A stretch of DNA of 64,000 nucleotides from Brassica napus (taxonomy: Eukaryota; Streptophyta; Magnoliopsida; Brassicales; Brassicaceae), in NCBI RefSeq assembly GCF_020379485.1, contig NC_063444.1, positions 2,614,652-2,678,651 of the forward strand. Direction: 5' to 3'. The position numbers and the translations under genes were made by a program. The notes below the pieces were generated by a model that made no database searches, was not told where the DNA came from, and saw only the letters and a list, made by a program, of their open reading frames with translations. Positions 47,805-59,461 of this stretch are shown piece after piece (the stretch's first letter is position 1; every line of letters begins with the position of its first letter).

Positions 47805-50800
47805 ATGTCTCTCCTACTCCGAACTTTACCTCTCCGACACGCTTCGTTTTCTCTTTTCCTCTCCGCCACGGCCATATCCGCCTCAAACGCCGCCGTTTCG
47901 TTCCTCCTACCCAAACCGAGAAGCCTACCGCGAAGAAGAACCTTCTGCAATTCAGCAGCTGCCGCGGCTGCCTCAGCTGACGCCGTTGCAGTGAAGTCGA
48001 ATCCTTCTCCTCCCTCTGTTCTCAAATGGGTTTCGCGCACGGGGCTTTGCGGTGAGCTGTCAGTGGAAGATGTTGGTAAAAGGGTCCACCTTTGCGGATG
48101 GGTCGCCCTTCACCGAGTCCATGGAGGTCTCACTTTCCTTAATCTTCGAGATCATACCGGCATTGTCCAGGTGTCTCAATCTCACCTAAAGTTTGACACT
48201 TTGTACTTGTAATGTCAGTCTGAGTGAATGAGACAATAACTAGTGTTTAATTTGATTGGTTAATGGTTTTTATTTGTTCTTTGGTCCGAAATGATTATAC
48301 TTGATTCGAACCTGTGCAACTTATTCACCTAGTTTGTGTAATGCAAGTATGGATGTTTGAGGAGTTTTATGCTAAGTTGATGTTTGAAAGTTTTGTAATT
48401 TTTAGGTTAGGACGCTTCCGGATGAGTTTCCTGAGGCTCATGGCTTGGTCAATGACATGAGGCTTGAGTACGTTGTTTCGGTGGAAGGTACTGTTCGTAC
48501 TAGGCCTAATGAGTCCATCAACAAGAAGATGAAAACTGGATCCCTTGAGGTATTGCCTTCTCTTCTCATTCAGCTTAAGCCTCATGTGTTTATGCGCGTA
48601 GTGTGTTGGTTGCATTAGGTAGTTGCAGAGCATGTTGAAATATTGAACCCTGTGAGGTCAAAGCTTCCTTTCCTAGTTACCACTTCAGACGAGACAAAAG
48701 ACTCAATTAAAGAAGACATTCGCTTAAGGTGATATATTAGCTTGTGCTACTATATATCTTTCATGGCTGGTCTGTTAGAATCTCTAAGTGCTTACTGATG
48801 GTATTTTGTTTGACTGATGTTAGATTCCGATGTCTTGATCTACGCCGTCAGCAAATGAAGAATAATATTGTTCTTCGCCATAACGTGGTGAAGCTGATCA
48901 GGAGGTATCTAGAAGACATGCATGGGTTTATTGAGGTACTTCCTTCTCTATTTGAAAGAGGCTCTGCAAAGTTTTGGATCTTAACCAGTTTTTTTTCATC
49001 TTGGTTTGTTGTTTGTGTTAGATTGAAACTCCAATACTCTCTAGATCAACCCCGGAAGGCGCACGAGATTATTTGGTACCCTCAAGAATTCAGGTGCAAT
49101 TAATCTTTGATTTATTTCCCGTTAGAGAATGAAGTTCCCCTCCAGTATAAGCTTTCATTATAGTTTATAGATCTGATTCTGTCAAATGTCTCTTTCGAAG
49201 TCAGGAACATTCTATGCTTTGCCACAAAGTCCGCAGCTCTTCAAACAAATGTTAATGGTCTCTGGTTTTGACAAATATTATCAGATAGCAAGGTACGTAT
49301 ATGATCTTTGGCTCTTAAAGCTTGGTTGAGAATTAGACTTTCTGGCATAGGTGGCTCAGTATACTTCATTTACCATAAAAAAATAGGACTGGTCATGTAA
49401 ATGATTCCTCTCTCTTGCGTTCTGTTTCGGTTGATCAGATGTTTTAGAGATGAAGATCTAAGAGCTGATAGGCAACCTGAATTCACTCAGCTTGATTTGG
49501 AAATGGCTTTCATGCCTATGGAGGACATGCTGAAGCTCAATGAAGATCTTATCCGTAAGGTTAGGGTCCCATTGAGTTGTGTTTAATGACTTTTATCTTG
49601 TGCGACAGTGATGCAAGACTGTTGTCAAAAAAATGTGTGTACAAACTTGTTACTTCATACTTTGACCTACTTGTGCAGGTATTTTCAGAGATTAAAGGTA
49701 TCCAGCTACCTGATCCATTCCCAAGAGTGACGTATGCTGATGCGATGGATCGATATGGTTCAGATAGACCAGATGCAAGATTTGATCTTGAGTTGAAAGA
49801 TGTAATATTATCTGCATCTTGCTTATTTCGTTAATGTTACAAAGAAGTATATATACCTTAATGTACAGAAGCTTTGAAGTCTGTTTAAAATATTAAATTC
49901 TGAAACTGCAGGTGTCAAATGTTTTCACAGAATCTTCCTTCAGGGTTTTCACAGAGGGCCTTGAAAGTGGTGGAATCATTAAGGTGTTATGTGTGCCTTC
50001 TGGTGCTAAAAAGTATTCAAACTCGGCTCTCAAAAAAGGAGATGTTTACAATGAAGCAATGAAATCTGGAGCCAAGGGTCTGCCTTTCTTGAAGGTCTCG
50101 GATAATGGTAAATAGATATATCATGCCTACTTCTTTCTCTCTGTCATACTTTGTACATTCAGCTCTGATGAGGTTTTAAACTTATGATGCAGGCGACCTC
50201 GAGGGAGTTGCAGCATTAGTGTCTAGTTTAGACTCAGAGGATAAATCAAACTTTGTGAAACAATGTGGAGCAAAGCCTGGTGATCTTATTTTATTCGGAG
50301 TGGGTCCTGCTGCTTCTGTTAACAAAACCCTCGACAGGCTAAGACTCTTTGTAGCCCATGACATGGATTTGATCGACCATGTAAGTTTCTCAATTTGCCA
50401 GTCACTTCTTTTTTTCCCCTTCAGTGACAGTATATCAGATTAATACCATTTCTTGTTTATTATATAGTCCAAACACTCCATTATGTGGGTAACGGACTTC
50501 CCAATGTTTGAGTGGAATGAACCAGAGCAGAGGCTTGAGGCGTTACATCATCCATTCACAGCTCCAAGGCCTGAAGATATGGATGACTTACCTTCTGCAC
50601 GAGCTCTTGCCTATGACATGGTCTATAATGGCGTCGAGGTACATAAACAGCTTAGCCATTTTCTTGAACAATGGTTTGGTAGATCTTTTGATATACTGTC
50701 TCGATGTATGCTAGATTGGTGGAGGAAGTTTAAGGATATATAAGCGGGATGTCCAAGAAAAGGTTCTAGAGATCATTGGCATCTCAGCTGAAGAGGTTAG

Positions 50801-51188
50801 AATCACTTTGTTTGATTGATTATTACAGAAAAGCCTTTTCTCATGCTGTTTTCTACAAACAGGCTGAAGCAAAGTTTGGCTATCTTCTGGAGGCTCTTGA
50901 CATGGGTGCTCCTCCTCATGGTATGTCAATAACTTGATGGCACTCTTGTGATGATTATGATGATGCTGAACAAAATTGTTCAAGCATGGTTGATGAGCAT
51001 CTGGTATATTGTTTGCAGGTGGAATTGCTTATGGATTAGATAGGATGGTAATGATGCTGGCAGGTGCGAGTTCCATAAGGGATGTAATAGCTTTCCCAAA
51101 GACAACCACTGCGCAATGTGCCCTAACCAGAACTCCCTCGGAAGTCGATCCAAAGCAGCTCGAAGATCTCTCCATCCGCACCAACTAA
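47805..51188 (+). CDS. OKI1: aspartyl-tRNA synthetase, organellar (OKI1-like)
   Basis: Charges tRNA-Asp in organelles; class II, bacterial-type. Exons: 47805-48170, 48406-48549, 48619-48728, 48824-48935, 49022-49093, 49201-49292, 49439-49559, 49679-49801, 49912-50107, 50193-50380, 50468-50638, 50715-50795, 50863-50920, 51019-51188. They join in frame to 667 residues, close to the 664 recalled for At4g33760. Residues 1-75 are an Arg/Ser/Ala-rich organelle transit peptide. The anticodon-binding OB fold has [19 protein letters not shown]. Motif 2 is [16 protein letters not shown] at 301-316, and motif 3 is [10 protein letters not shown] from 616, with the ATP-binding Arg620. The start is the ATG of MSLLLRTL; an upstream in-frame TTG is not credible. 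Arabidopsis OKI1 affects nuclear separation in gametophytes. Confidence 0.95.
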
Positions 51189-51489
51189 TACCACTCTCAA
51201 CACAAGCATCATTGTATCTTTAATGCTCTGAGAAGAGGAGTAAGTAGAGATGTGGTTATGGTATCTCTCTTGCCAAAGCTCTTGTCCACATCTTCAGTGT
51301 GGTTATTGATTTTAAAGAAATTTGTATGGATGTCCACTTTTTGAAACGATATTTGCAGAAGTGATTTGCAAAACTCCCAAGAAGTGATTATAAAAGATTG
51401 ATATTTTTTAACTCACAATAGCATTTTTGAGTTGCTAATTCCTAAATGTTATCTATAAGGTGTGAATCTTGGTCAGATGATAATGTCCG

Positions 51490-51712
51490 TATAATGAAAA
51501 GGAAACACAATGTAATATGTGATGAAAAGTGTTGCGTTTTATGTGATGAAAAGTGTTGCTTTAGCTGTTTAAATAACCAAATTATTTTTTATAGCTTCTC
51601 CTAATTTTACATAATCAAATAAGGTTATTTAAACAGCTAACGCAACACTTTTCATCACATAAAACTGAACACTTTTCATCACATATTACATTTTGTTTCC
51701 TTTTTCATTATA
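51490..51712. repeat. foldback repeat between convergent genes
   Basis: Arms of about 90 bp (51490-51582 and 51623-51712) are inverted copies. Each holds two tandem TGTGATGAAAAGTGTT units, and both carry AGCTGTTTAAATAACC at the inner edge. A 40-bp AT-rich loop separates them. Probably a MITE; TATA-rich ends prevent a firm target duplication. Confidence 0.75.
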
Positions 51713-51995
51713 CACATTTGATATTTATATTATTCTACAGCTTTAGACATGATTGTTGCTGTTTCAGACAGTGCATACAAGAAGAGACCAGTTCCCACGT
51801 AGCTGACAAATATCAAGCTTAGTTTTCCATGGGACAAGTGAAAGCAGATCCGTAGCCAAACTTGAAGATGACTATACAATTTTTGAAACTAAGTAGCAGA
51901 GACAGACACTGATGTTTTTAGTTTTTACTATGACAGGTGAAAAAAACAGAAAACATTCACATTAACTGATCCATTTTCTTTCCATCGGAGCTTCA

Positions 51996-53333
51996 TTACT
52001 CTGCTGCCATCGCTTCTTCTTCATCTTCTTCTTTCCCTTCTATACTTATATCCGGCAGAGTTTGTGTATCAGTGAGAGCTTCTCTCTCTTCTTGCAACAT
52101 TGTGCTTTCAGGAGTATCATCTGCTTCCTCCGTTTGCTCTGTGGCAAAATGGTCTGAGCTTTCTTTCTCTTCTGTTTCATCATCACCTTCAGACCTTGAA
52201 CTCTCCTTCATCACCTCAGTTGTGTTCGACCCAGAGATGTTTTCAACTAGAGAAGACTTTAAAGTTGAGTTCTTGAACTCATCTTGAATGGAATATGTGT
52301 TGGTAATGTTTGCAGAAACAGTGATGTTGGCATCAGTTTCATTACGGGTTTGCTCAAGTTCGATGGCATTCTGTAGATCAGAGGATCCTGAAGGTGGTGC
52401 ACCATCTTCTGTTTTGTCATGTTCTTGACTCCGTTCTTGCATGGTTCTTGTTTCATTCTGCAAAAACCCTGAAGCTTCAAGAACTGCTTCTGTCGAATTA
52501 CCATTCACTGTTTCAACTCTTGATTCAGTGGATGATTCACTCTCACCTTCTTTCACTTGAGTGATTGTTTTCTCCACAGCTTCTTCTCCTAACTTCAAGA
52601 CAGGTTCCTTCTGAACCTCAACCTCACTTATAGTGGTATTAAATCTGTTCTCCTGAGCTGGTCCTGTTGCATTTCCATAACTTTCTTTCAGTTTATCAGT
52701 GTTCAGAATCCGAGACTCATGAGACACTGCGCTGGAAGCATCATCAGCTTTGTAATGCTCCTCGCGTGCCTCATGAACAGTCATATCAGTCTCTGTTTCT
52801 TTCTCACCATTCTCCTTCTCTTCTTGAAGCAATTGATCATCCTTACTTCGATCTTGTTCATCAATATCATCTTCTTCTTCTTCTTCATGTTTGTTATCTT
52901 CCACATCCTCTTCAACTACTTCCTCTCCTAGCTTGTTCTTATCTTCTTCTTCTTCCTCTTCACCCTCCTCATCTTCTTTCTCCTCTTCCTCATGAGTACT
53001 ACTATTCTCTACTCTACTCTTGCTCTCTTTCTCTTCTTCTTCTTCATCCTCCTCCTCTTCCACATGCTTCTCTTTCTCGTTCTGATTATGATAACCGGGT
53101 AAAAGATCTTTTCTTCCAAGCTTCACCATCCCTTCTTCACTCTCTAACAACACCGTTGATTTCTTGAAATCTGCCTCATAGAGTTCCTTCTTCTTGTCAT
53201 GAGAATACTTCACTTGATAGATTAACCAGATGCAAACTCCAAGTAGAACACATATCTGCAGGACATGCTTCCCTTTGATACCTCTGCTCCCTCTTTGGCT
53301 TCTGCTTGATGATTGTTTCTTCATCTTTAACAA
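51996..53333 (-). CDS. acidic single-pass membrane protein (At4g33740-like)
   Basis: One uninterrupted frame of 445 residues. A basic N-terminus (MLKMKKQSSSRSQRGSRGIK) leads into one hydrophobic segment at about 27-43 (VLQICVLLGVCIWLIYQV), a type II signal-anchor pattern. The rest is very rich in Glu, Asp, Lys and Ser, with long acidic runs at about 93-178 and again at the C-terminus (EGKEEDEEEAMAAE). It contains many NxS/T sequons, fitting a lumenal tail (inference). The composition suggests disorder; no enzyme domain is visible. It matches by position At4g33740, annotated only as myb-like or unknown as I recall; the name reflects low complexity, not a Myb fold. An intron in the 5' UTR between about 53340 and 53780 is likely, as the leader contains splice-like sites. 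Confidence 0.8.
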   Translation of the reverse strand: MLKMKKQSSSRSQRGSRGIKGKHVLQICVLLGVCIWLIYQVKYSHDKKKELYEADFKKSTVLLESEEGMVKLGRKDLLPGYHNQNEKEKHVEEEEDEEEEEKESKSRVENSSTHEEEEKEDEEGEEEEEEDKNKLGEEVVEEDVEDNKHEEEEEDDIDEQDRSKDDQLLQEEKENGEKETETDMTVHEAREEHYKADDASSAVSHESRILNTDKLKESYGNATGPAQENRFNTTISEVEVQKEPVLKLGEEAVEKTITQVKEGESESSTESRVETVNGNSTEAVLEASGFLQNETRTMQERSQEHDKTEDGAPPSGSSDLQNAIELEQTRNETDANITVSANITNTYSIQDEFKNSTLKSSLVENISGSNTTEVMKESSRSEGDDETEEKESSDHFATEQTEEADDTPESTMLQEEREALTDTQTLPDISIEGKEEDEEEAMAAE

Positions 53334-54257
53334 ACACTCTTAATATTCTTCTCACACACAACTATACAAATACCATACTTAGATTCTTTTAACCTGTGAC
53401 AATAAAGGAACAGCCTTTACAGAATAAGACAAGCAAATCACCTAAATGAACATCACAAGATGTGACATGCAAAAGAAAAAGACCAATTGATTGCAACCAT
53501 GATGCAAGTTAGTAACAGAGTTACAGAGAATCTAACCAAAGTACACTACTTGAAACACTAATCAGGAGAAGACATCTGAGAATCTAGCAAGTTGTAGGAG
53601 AACAGCAACTAAAGCTTTGATCTTGATGAGTCAAATCAAGAACCCAAAACAGCTTAAAGTTGTATATAATCAAAACAAGAAGATAGAACCCACAAAGAGT
53701 ATGAATGCAGGAAAAGAATCAGATTCGGAGACAGCAGAAAATAAAAAATGAAGCTTTTGTGAGGAAGAGAGAGTACCTAAGAGTTTGAGAGATGGATTTG
53801 CCTGAGGGAAAGAGATTGAGCTTTGGTAAATCCACAGAGAGAGTTTAGGAAGGGGACAAAGAGGAAAAACGTCGAAGAAGAAAAGAGTGTGATAACGCCC
53901 AGACAACGCAAAGACAGGTGAAGCGATGACTAATTGACTATTGTCTGTCTCTCTCTCTCTCATTTTTTTAATTATTTTTGGACTAATTTTATCTTTAATA
54001 TTATCTTTAAAAACTGAGTTATCTTAAAAGTTTCAATTACCAAAGCTCATTCTAATAAGGAGACTGAAAAGGAATATATATAATAAAAATCATTTAATCA
54101 TATCTTTAGAATTGTGAAATGAAACTCAAGTGGTGATGTGATGTAACAAATATGGTTTAAACACACAACCTTTGTCTGAAGGAACAAATTATAACATGAA
54201 CAAAAATATTTTCAAAAAAGTAAAAACAGCTTCTAGTACAAATTAATCGACTAAGTG
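53334..54257. other. 5' flank of At4g33740-like gene
   Basis: Contains the presumed 5' UTR and promoter on the minus strand (CT repeat at 53948-53960). No other gene seen. Confidence 0.4.
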
Positions 54258-54265
54258 GTTTGTAA

Positions 54266-54822
54266 TAGGCCTGATGTAAGTGGCTTATTGTCCGAGATCC
54301 GAGATTCATTCCGGATCCGCTCCGAAAATAGGATATCTGGGGTCTCCGGATCCGAATCCGGATAGTAAAATCTTGGATCCGTGCAAACCGAATCCGGATC
54401 CGGATATCTTAATTTTTAGGTCTGGATATCCGGATCCGGATCCGTATTTTTAAAATACATTAAATTTTTAAATTTTATTAATATTAATATTTATATATGA
54501 ATTAATGTTATAATATTATATTTTAGTTTTTACAATATTATAAACATATATAAATACATTTATAAATATTTAATTTATGTAAATATTAAAAAATTAGTAT
54601 TTTTTGTTAAAAATATTATTTTTAATTATTTTGACGGATACGGATCCGGATCCAAATATCCGCGGATAATAGAATATCGAGATGGATATGCGAAACCCGA
54701 ATATCCGAAACCCGGATATCCGGAAACCACGAATCCGGATCCGGATATTAAATTCACGGATCCGACGGATCCGGATCCGGATACCCTAAATTTTTCGGAT
54801 ATCCGGATCCGTCCCAGGGCTA
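54266..54822. mobile_element. hAT-type non-autonomous element, GGATCC-rich (copy B)
   Basis: Ends TAGGCCTGATG and (reverse complement) TAGCCCTGGGACGG, flanked by a perfect 8-bp duplication GTTTGTAA (54258-54265 and 54823-54830). Inner flanks are packed with CCGGATCCGGAT-type words; centre AT-rich; 557 bp; non-coding. Same layout as copies A (15605) and C (56493). Confidence 0.82.
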
Positions 54823-55149
54823 GTTTGTAAGAAAATGCTTTTAGCTTTTAAAATTTTAATGTGTGTATGAGTCATTCTTGAAAATTGAAATGGTCAAAGT
54901 TGTCTAGAGACCGGATCAAGACCACATTAATCTCTGAAATATATTTGTTGAGCGCTATTAGTTAGTCTATTACACATTTGATATCGGCTAATATATTGAA
55001 GATGTATTAATATTTGATTTAGTGACAAAAAAAAAAGTATTAATATTTGATTTAGCGCTTAACCACGGATTACTCCGCAAACCATAGGATTAAGGCAGAG
55101 TTACACCTTGAAATAAATCAAGACCTACCTATCTTAGATCGGCCTACCG

Positions 55150-55215
55150 GGAATGCTCGAGGCTGCATGGACCGGATGCTAGTTGATTTGCATAGTCCTT
55201 AGCCACAGTGGCTAG
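55150..55215 (-). pseudogene. 66-bp duplicated fragment of the adjacent CAP gene
   Basis: This stretch matches 55668-55733, inside the CAP coding region, at 63 of 66 positions and in the same orientation. It encodes the part around VAQEYANQLASGPCSLEHSS, with a stop created by one of the changes. It lies about 190 bp beyond the CAP stop codon. Confidence 0.9.
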
Positions 55216-55403
55216 AGTTATTTCTACATTTTTCAACAAGTTACAACATTTTTCTACATATTTTGCATATTCACCATATCTATTATTATATTGTAAGCTT
55301 TTCCGTTAACATCAGAGAAAAACAAATATATCTTGTCATGCACTTGAGTACGGTAAAAAGTTACACAATAATCTTTACACACATTCATCAATTGAATTTG
55401 AAA

Positions 55404-55922
55404 TCAATATGGTTTAGTCCCAATATAATTGCCTGCGGGGTCATAGTTACACACAATAATACTTGCACCATTACCACACACACCCTTACCACAACCGAGC
55501 CGAGCAGATCCACGCCACACGACCTGCGTGTAGTGTCCACAAGCCGAATCGTGGCACGAGTTTGAGTAATAATCATAATACGACTTTTCATTTATCCACA
55601 TTGCAACAGCCTGAGCCGGTGACATGTCTCCACTTCCCATTGCAAGGTTCTCTCCATATGGTCCAGAGGAATGCTCGAGGCTGCATGGACCGGATGCTAG
55701 TTGATTTGCGTATTCCTGAGCCACAGTGGCTAGGCCAAAGTCCCATCTTAGAGGCTTGACTCTGACCATGGCTCGGGCTACGTTGTGTGGTCTGAGGTAG
55801 CTGTCAGGAGAGTCATGGGACTGCGGATACTGATAATATTGTGCGAAAGAAACATCAATTTGGGTCAAGTAGATGGTGAGAAGTAGGAGAACCAATGCTT
55901 CTATAGAGACCTTACGAAACAT
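55404..55922 (-). CDS. CAPE1: CAP/PR-1-like secreted protein, CAPE peptide precursor (At4g33730-like)
   Basis: Intronless, 172 residues. A signal peptide (1-27, LLLLTIYLTQIDVSFA) directs secretion. The CAP fold shows RPHNVARAMVRVKPLRWD near the start, [20 protein letters not shown], and six cysteines. The C-terminus is CNYDPAGNYIGTKPY: cleavage at the CNYx/PxGN junction would free the 11-residue CAPE peptide PAGNYIGTKPY. In Arabidopsis the At4g33730 precursor yields AtCAPE1, linked to salt response; transfer of that role is inference. A TATAAATA-type box on the minus strand (plus 56006-56014) lies about 85 bp upstream. Its nearest family member here is the truncated gene at 63553. Confidence 0.92.
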   Translation of the reverse strand: MFRKVSIEALVLLLLTIYLTQIDVSFAQYYQYPQSHDSPDSYLRPHNVARAMVRVKPLRWDFGLATVAQEYANQLASGPCSLEHSSGPYGENLAMGSGDMSPAQAVAMWINEKSYYDYYSNSCHDSACGHYTQVVWRGSARLGCGKGVCGNGASIIVCNYDPAGNYIGTKPY

Positions 55923-56005
55923 TTTAATGATTTTTGTGTTGTATGTCTTGTAAAAAATATCAACTATAATTATTGTGAGATGACTCTCTGGTGTGTTTGT
56001 GATGG

Positions 56006-56014
56006 ATATTTATA
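56006..56014 (-). promoter_or_regulatory. TATA box of CAP gene
   Basis: Reads TATAAATAT on the minus strand, 84 bp before the ATG. Confidence 0.5.
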
Positions 56015-56492
56015 GTTTCTTTTACACTATATATATTGTATACTACATATAGAAATGATAATTTAGAGGCCTAGTTGGTGTCACGTTTTCAAGTAAATAT
56101 GACCAGAGCATATATTTAAACAGTTTTCAACACTGTGAAATGATGTACGCACGTTATTTAGGGTTAGGTGTACAAAAAAAAACGGTGGCATATTCGTAGA
56201 GTTGATAGTGATGACTTTCTCTGTCGGCTAAGGATGATGGAACAATATCTTTAAAATTATTCATTTCCGCTGTGGATTGGATAGTACAAAAGAAAAACTG
56301 AGGGTGGTGGAACAATACTTATAATTCAACGGTTTAGACATATATTTATATATCTAAAATGCGAAATGAGAAAAAAAAATGGTTCAAATGAATATATTAT
56401 ATCTGGAAGATATGATCCCACGGACCAGAAATTTTTGATATATATATCATATACAAACAAGGGAGAATTTGTTATATATACATAAGAGGACA

Positions 56493-57135
56493 TAGGAAAT
56501 CCGAACCGAAGTAGCAAAATATCCGAACGGGTATTTAATTAGGAGAGATTGGATATCCGAACCCGAACGGGTAATATCCGAATCCGAATGGATATCCGAA
56601 GATAACCGAACATATGTATAATTAACCATATATTTCTAGTTTACATCTCTTATTTTATATAAAATATTTATATTGATACTACACATACTTTAAGTTCATA
56701 TGATATACATAGAATTACGGAGAAAATGATTTGCTACTCCCTTAAAATGCATGTCAAACTTTTTATTTCAAGAATTAACAAAAAAAATACATCCAAAATT
56801 TAAAAACAATAACCAAATTAATGTTTTTTTTAGTTTCAAAATGTTATGTCCAAATCTATTAACCACTTAATCTATTAAAAATAAAAAAAATTAGTTAAGT
56901 GAAACTTATATTTTTAAATACAAGAAATTTGAGAAATGAAAAATTTTAATTTTAATTTTTTTCAAAATCTAAATATCCGAACCCGATCCGAAATAACCGA
57001 ACCCGAACTAAAAATACCCAAACCCGATCCGAAGTACAGAAATACCCGAACGGGTTCCATACCTCTATACCTTTATACCCGAAAATCCGAAATACCCGAT
57101 CCGAACCTGAACGGATACCCGAACGCCCACCCCTA
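56493..57135. mobile_element. hAT-type non-autonomous element, CCGAAC-rich (copy C)
   Basis: Ends TAGGAAATCCGAACC and (reverse complement) TAGGGGTGGGCGTTCGGG, flanked by a perfect 8-bp duplication AGAGGACA (56485-56492 and 57136-57143). Terminal zones are made of ATATCCGAACCCGAA-like words; centre AT-rich; 643 bp; no conserved coding. Related in plan to copies A and B but with CCGAAC rather than GGATCC words. Confidence 0.85.
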
Positions 57136-57333
57136 AGAGGACATAAAAGAAATAATATAGCCATACTATACTATTTGATGAGACAATTTAACACATTTTT
57201 GACTTTATTCTCCTTGGGAGCGTGTCATGTACATCTAACATATTATTAAAAGTTACGTATTATACCATACGATATATATTCAGTATATAGTATATAAAAG
57301 TATAGAAAAAAATATACAAAAGTAGCGTGCATT

Positions 57334-57511
57334 TGAGGAGGAGGAGGAGGAGCAGCAGGGGAAGAAGAGGAAAATGAAGAAGAGGAGGAGGAGAAGAAGA
57401 AGGAAGTGGAGGGAGAAGGAAGGATGAGAAGAAGAGGAGGAGGGAGGAGGGAGGAGGGAGAAGAAGAAGAGGAGGTGGAGGGAAAAGGAAGAAGGAAGAA
57501 GAGGATGAGGG
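57334..57511 (+). repeat. polypurine GA-rich tract
   Basis: About 178 bases almost only of A and G in GAGGAGGA/GAAGAAGA patterns, with few interruptions. The opposite-strand frame is a Ser/Phe/Leu-rich artefact of composition. Confidence 0.9.
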
Positions 57512-57779
57512 AACTCCAAAAAATTATACTATTTAAGTAAATAGAATAGTATACTACTATAAGTATTAGTAAGATATTGTTTGAAATATGTTTAATTATA
57601 TGTACTATTTTATTTTAATGAATAGTATAGTATATTTTTTGTCCGATATTGTTAAAAAATCTATTTAATTTTTTTTTAAATTATGTCATATGTAAAAAAA
57701 TATGTATATCTTTATTAACATAATTATTTGGTTGAATTAAATTTGATTCAAAAGATATACATCAATAAAATTTACAGGG

Positions 57780-57850
57780 GAAAAAGGAAAAAAAAAGACA
57801 AAAGAAAAAAGAAAAAAGAAAATGAAAAAAAAAACAAAAGAAAAATGAAA
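57780..57850 (+). repeat. A-rich GAAAAAA low-complexity tract
   Basis: Short-period A/G repeat, purine-biased like the tract at 57334. Confidence 0.7.
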
Positions 57851-59121
57851 ATCAATGGTTGAAATTGTTCAAAGGGTAAAACAAGTAATATTACATAAAA
57901 TACACAGAATACTCTAGCTTAATTATTGCTATGAATATACACTTTATTTTTATTTTTTGTTATGTACATGTTCCCCCATTTTCCTACAAACAATTCTATA
58001 ACGTTTTTCTCATCTTTCAAAAAAGTATGTGAACTAGATTACAATTACAACAACGGTTTCTATGTCAATCTAACTGTATCGTTAGATATACTAAGGGTAT
58101 GACTTGTTTTCCCGCTACCACCCGCAAACGCAGCTTTTGCGGTTGGTAATGGTTGTTAGCATTTTGCAACAATCGCTCAAACCATTCCAAACCGCTTCAA
58201 ACCGCTCTACACCTTATAAATTCAAAAGCTCGTTCCATCTAGCGTTTGCGGGAGGATAATTTTTTTTTCTTTTTTTTAAAACAATATAGATACAAAAATA
58301 AAAATATTCAATAAAATTTTAAATTGGAATTATAAAAATACTAAAATATATATATCTATTATATTTAATTAATATTATAAAATTTTAAAATAAAAATATT
58401 TTCTATAATTTTTAAAAAATTTAAAACTATAACTTTCTAAATAAAATTTTTATATTTATTATAATATTATGATTTTTGATATTTTTATAATTATGTAAAA
58501 TGTAAATATTGTTCATTTATTATTTAACACTACAAGAAAACACAAGTTTTACGAGGGCAGTTTTACTCGTGATTTCGTCGTAAAATCAGTGTTACGAGTA
58601 ATTAGCGAGGAAACATGTTTCGTCGTTATACGTTTGTCATAACGCATATATCCTCGCTAATTCGTCGTAACATAGCGAGGAAATAATTTCGCCGTAAAAG
58701 CGAAGAAGAATATTTCGTCGTAAAGACCACGTAAGCTTCCACGTAAGGACATCGCTAAATTTCCTCGTAAATACCTCGAAAGCCGTTCCTCTGAAAACCC
58801 ACGTAAATAACTTGAAAGTAAATACTCGTAAAGTAAACGTAAATACCTTGATAGCTTTCCTCGTAAAGACCACGTGAACTTTCCACGTCATTTCCTTGTA
58901 AACCTTTCCTCGTAAAAACCTCGTTAAGCTTCGACGTAAAGAAGTCACAAAATTAGCTACGAATTTACTTCGTTTCGTTATTTTAGAGAAATATAAAAAA
59001 ATAGAATTAAAAAAATAATTTAAATAATTTAAATTATTAATAAAATTAAAATTCTAAAAAAATGAAAACCAAAATATTTTATATATAAATAAGTTTTGAA
59101 TTCATAATACAAGAACCGAAA

Positions 59122-59461
59122 TTAAAAAGAACTAAGGGTCGTTAATCGCCGGTAGAATTCATCACTTCTCGCCGTTACATCCGCCTCGGCATGTGTGTCG
59201 GATGTTGACTTGCCTGGAATAGGATTTCGTTGTCGCATGGTCCTCAACAAGGTCTCCCATTCCGGATTTGTGGCCGCTACAACGTCCAAGAAGCCCTCGT
59301 CCACCCATACGAGATCGCGTCGAGCTCAACTCGTGACGTAGCTCAGCAGACTCTCTACGCAACTCATCGGACTCCCTACGCAGCTGAGAGACTTCATCAT
59401 CCCGTCGCTGACCATAAGACGATGTCACTCTCGGAATATCGTTGACGGAACCAATCCCCAA
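59122..59461 (-). pseudogene. En/Spm (Ptta) transposase C-terminal remnant
   Basis: Minus-strand frames read [20 protein letters not shown] then [20 protein letters not shown] (coiled coil), and after a one-base frame change [40 protein letters not shown] and RSDEFYRRL. This is the C-terminal part common to plant Ptta/En/Spm proteins. Preceding exons at about 59710-59580 give GSSGQETVPETQYTQ. Confidence 0.8.

Noticed and set aside
52667..53167. 166-codon plus-strand frame opposite the acidic protein gene
   Set aside because: It is the antisense shadow of GAA/GAG-rich codons, giving Leu/Ser/His-rich sequence; the minus frame is far longer and has a coherent N-terminus and membrane segment.
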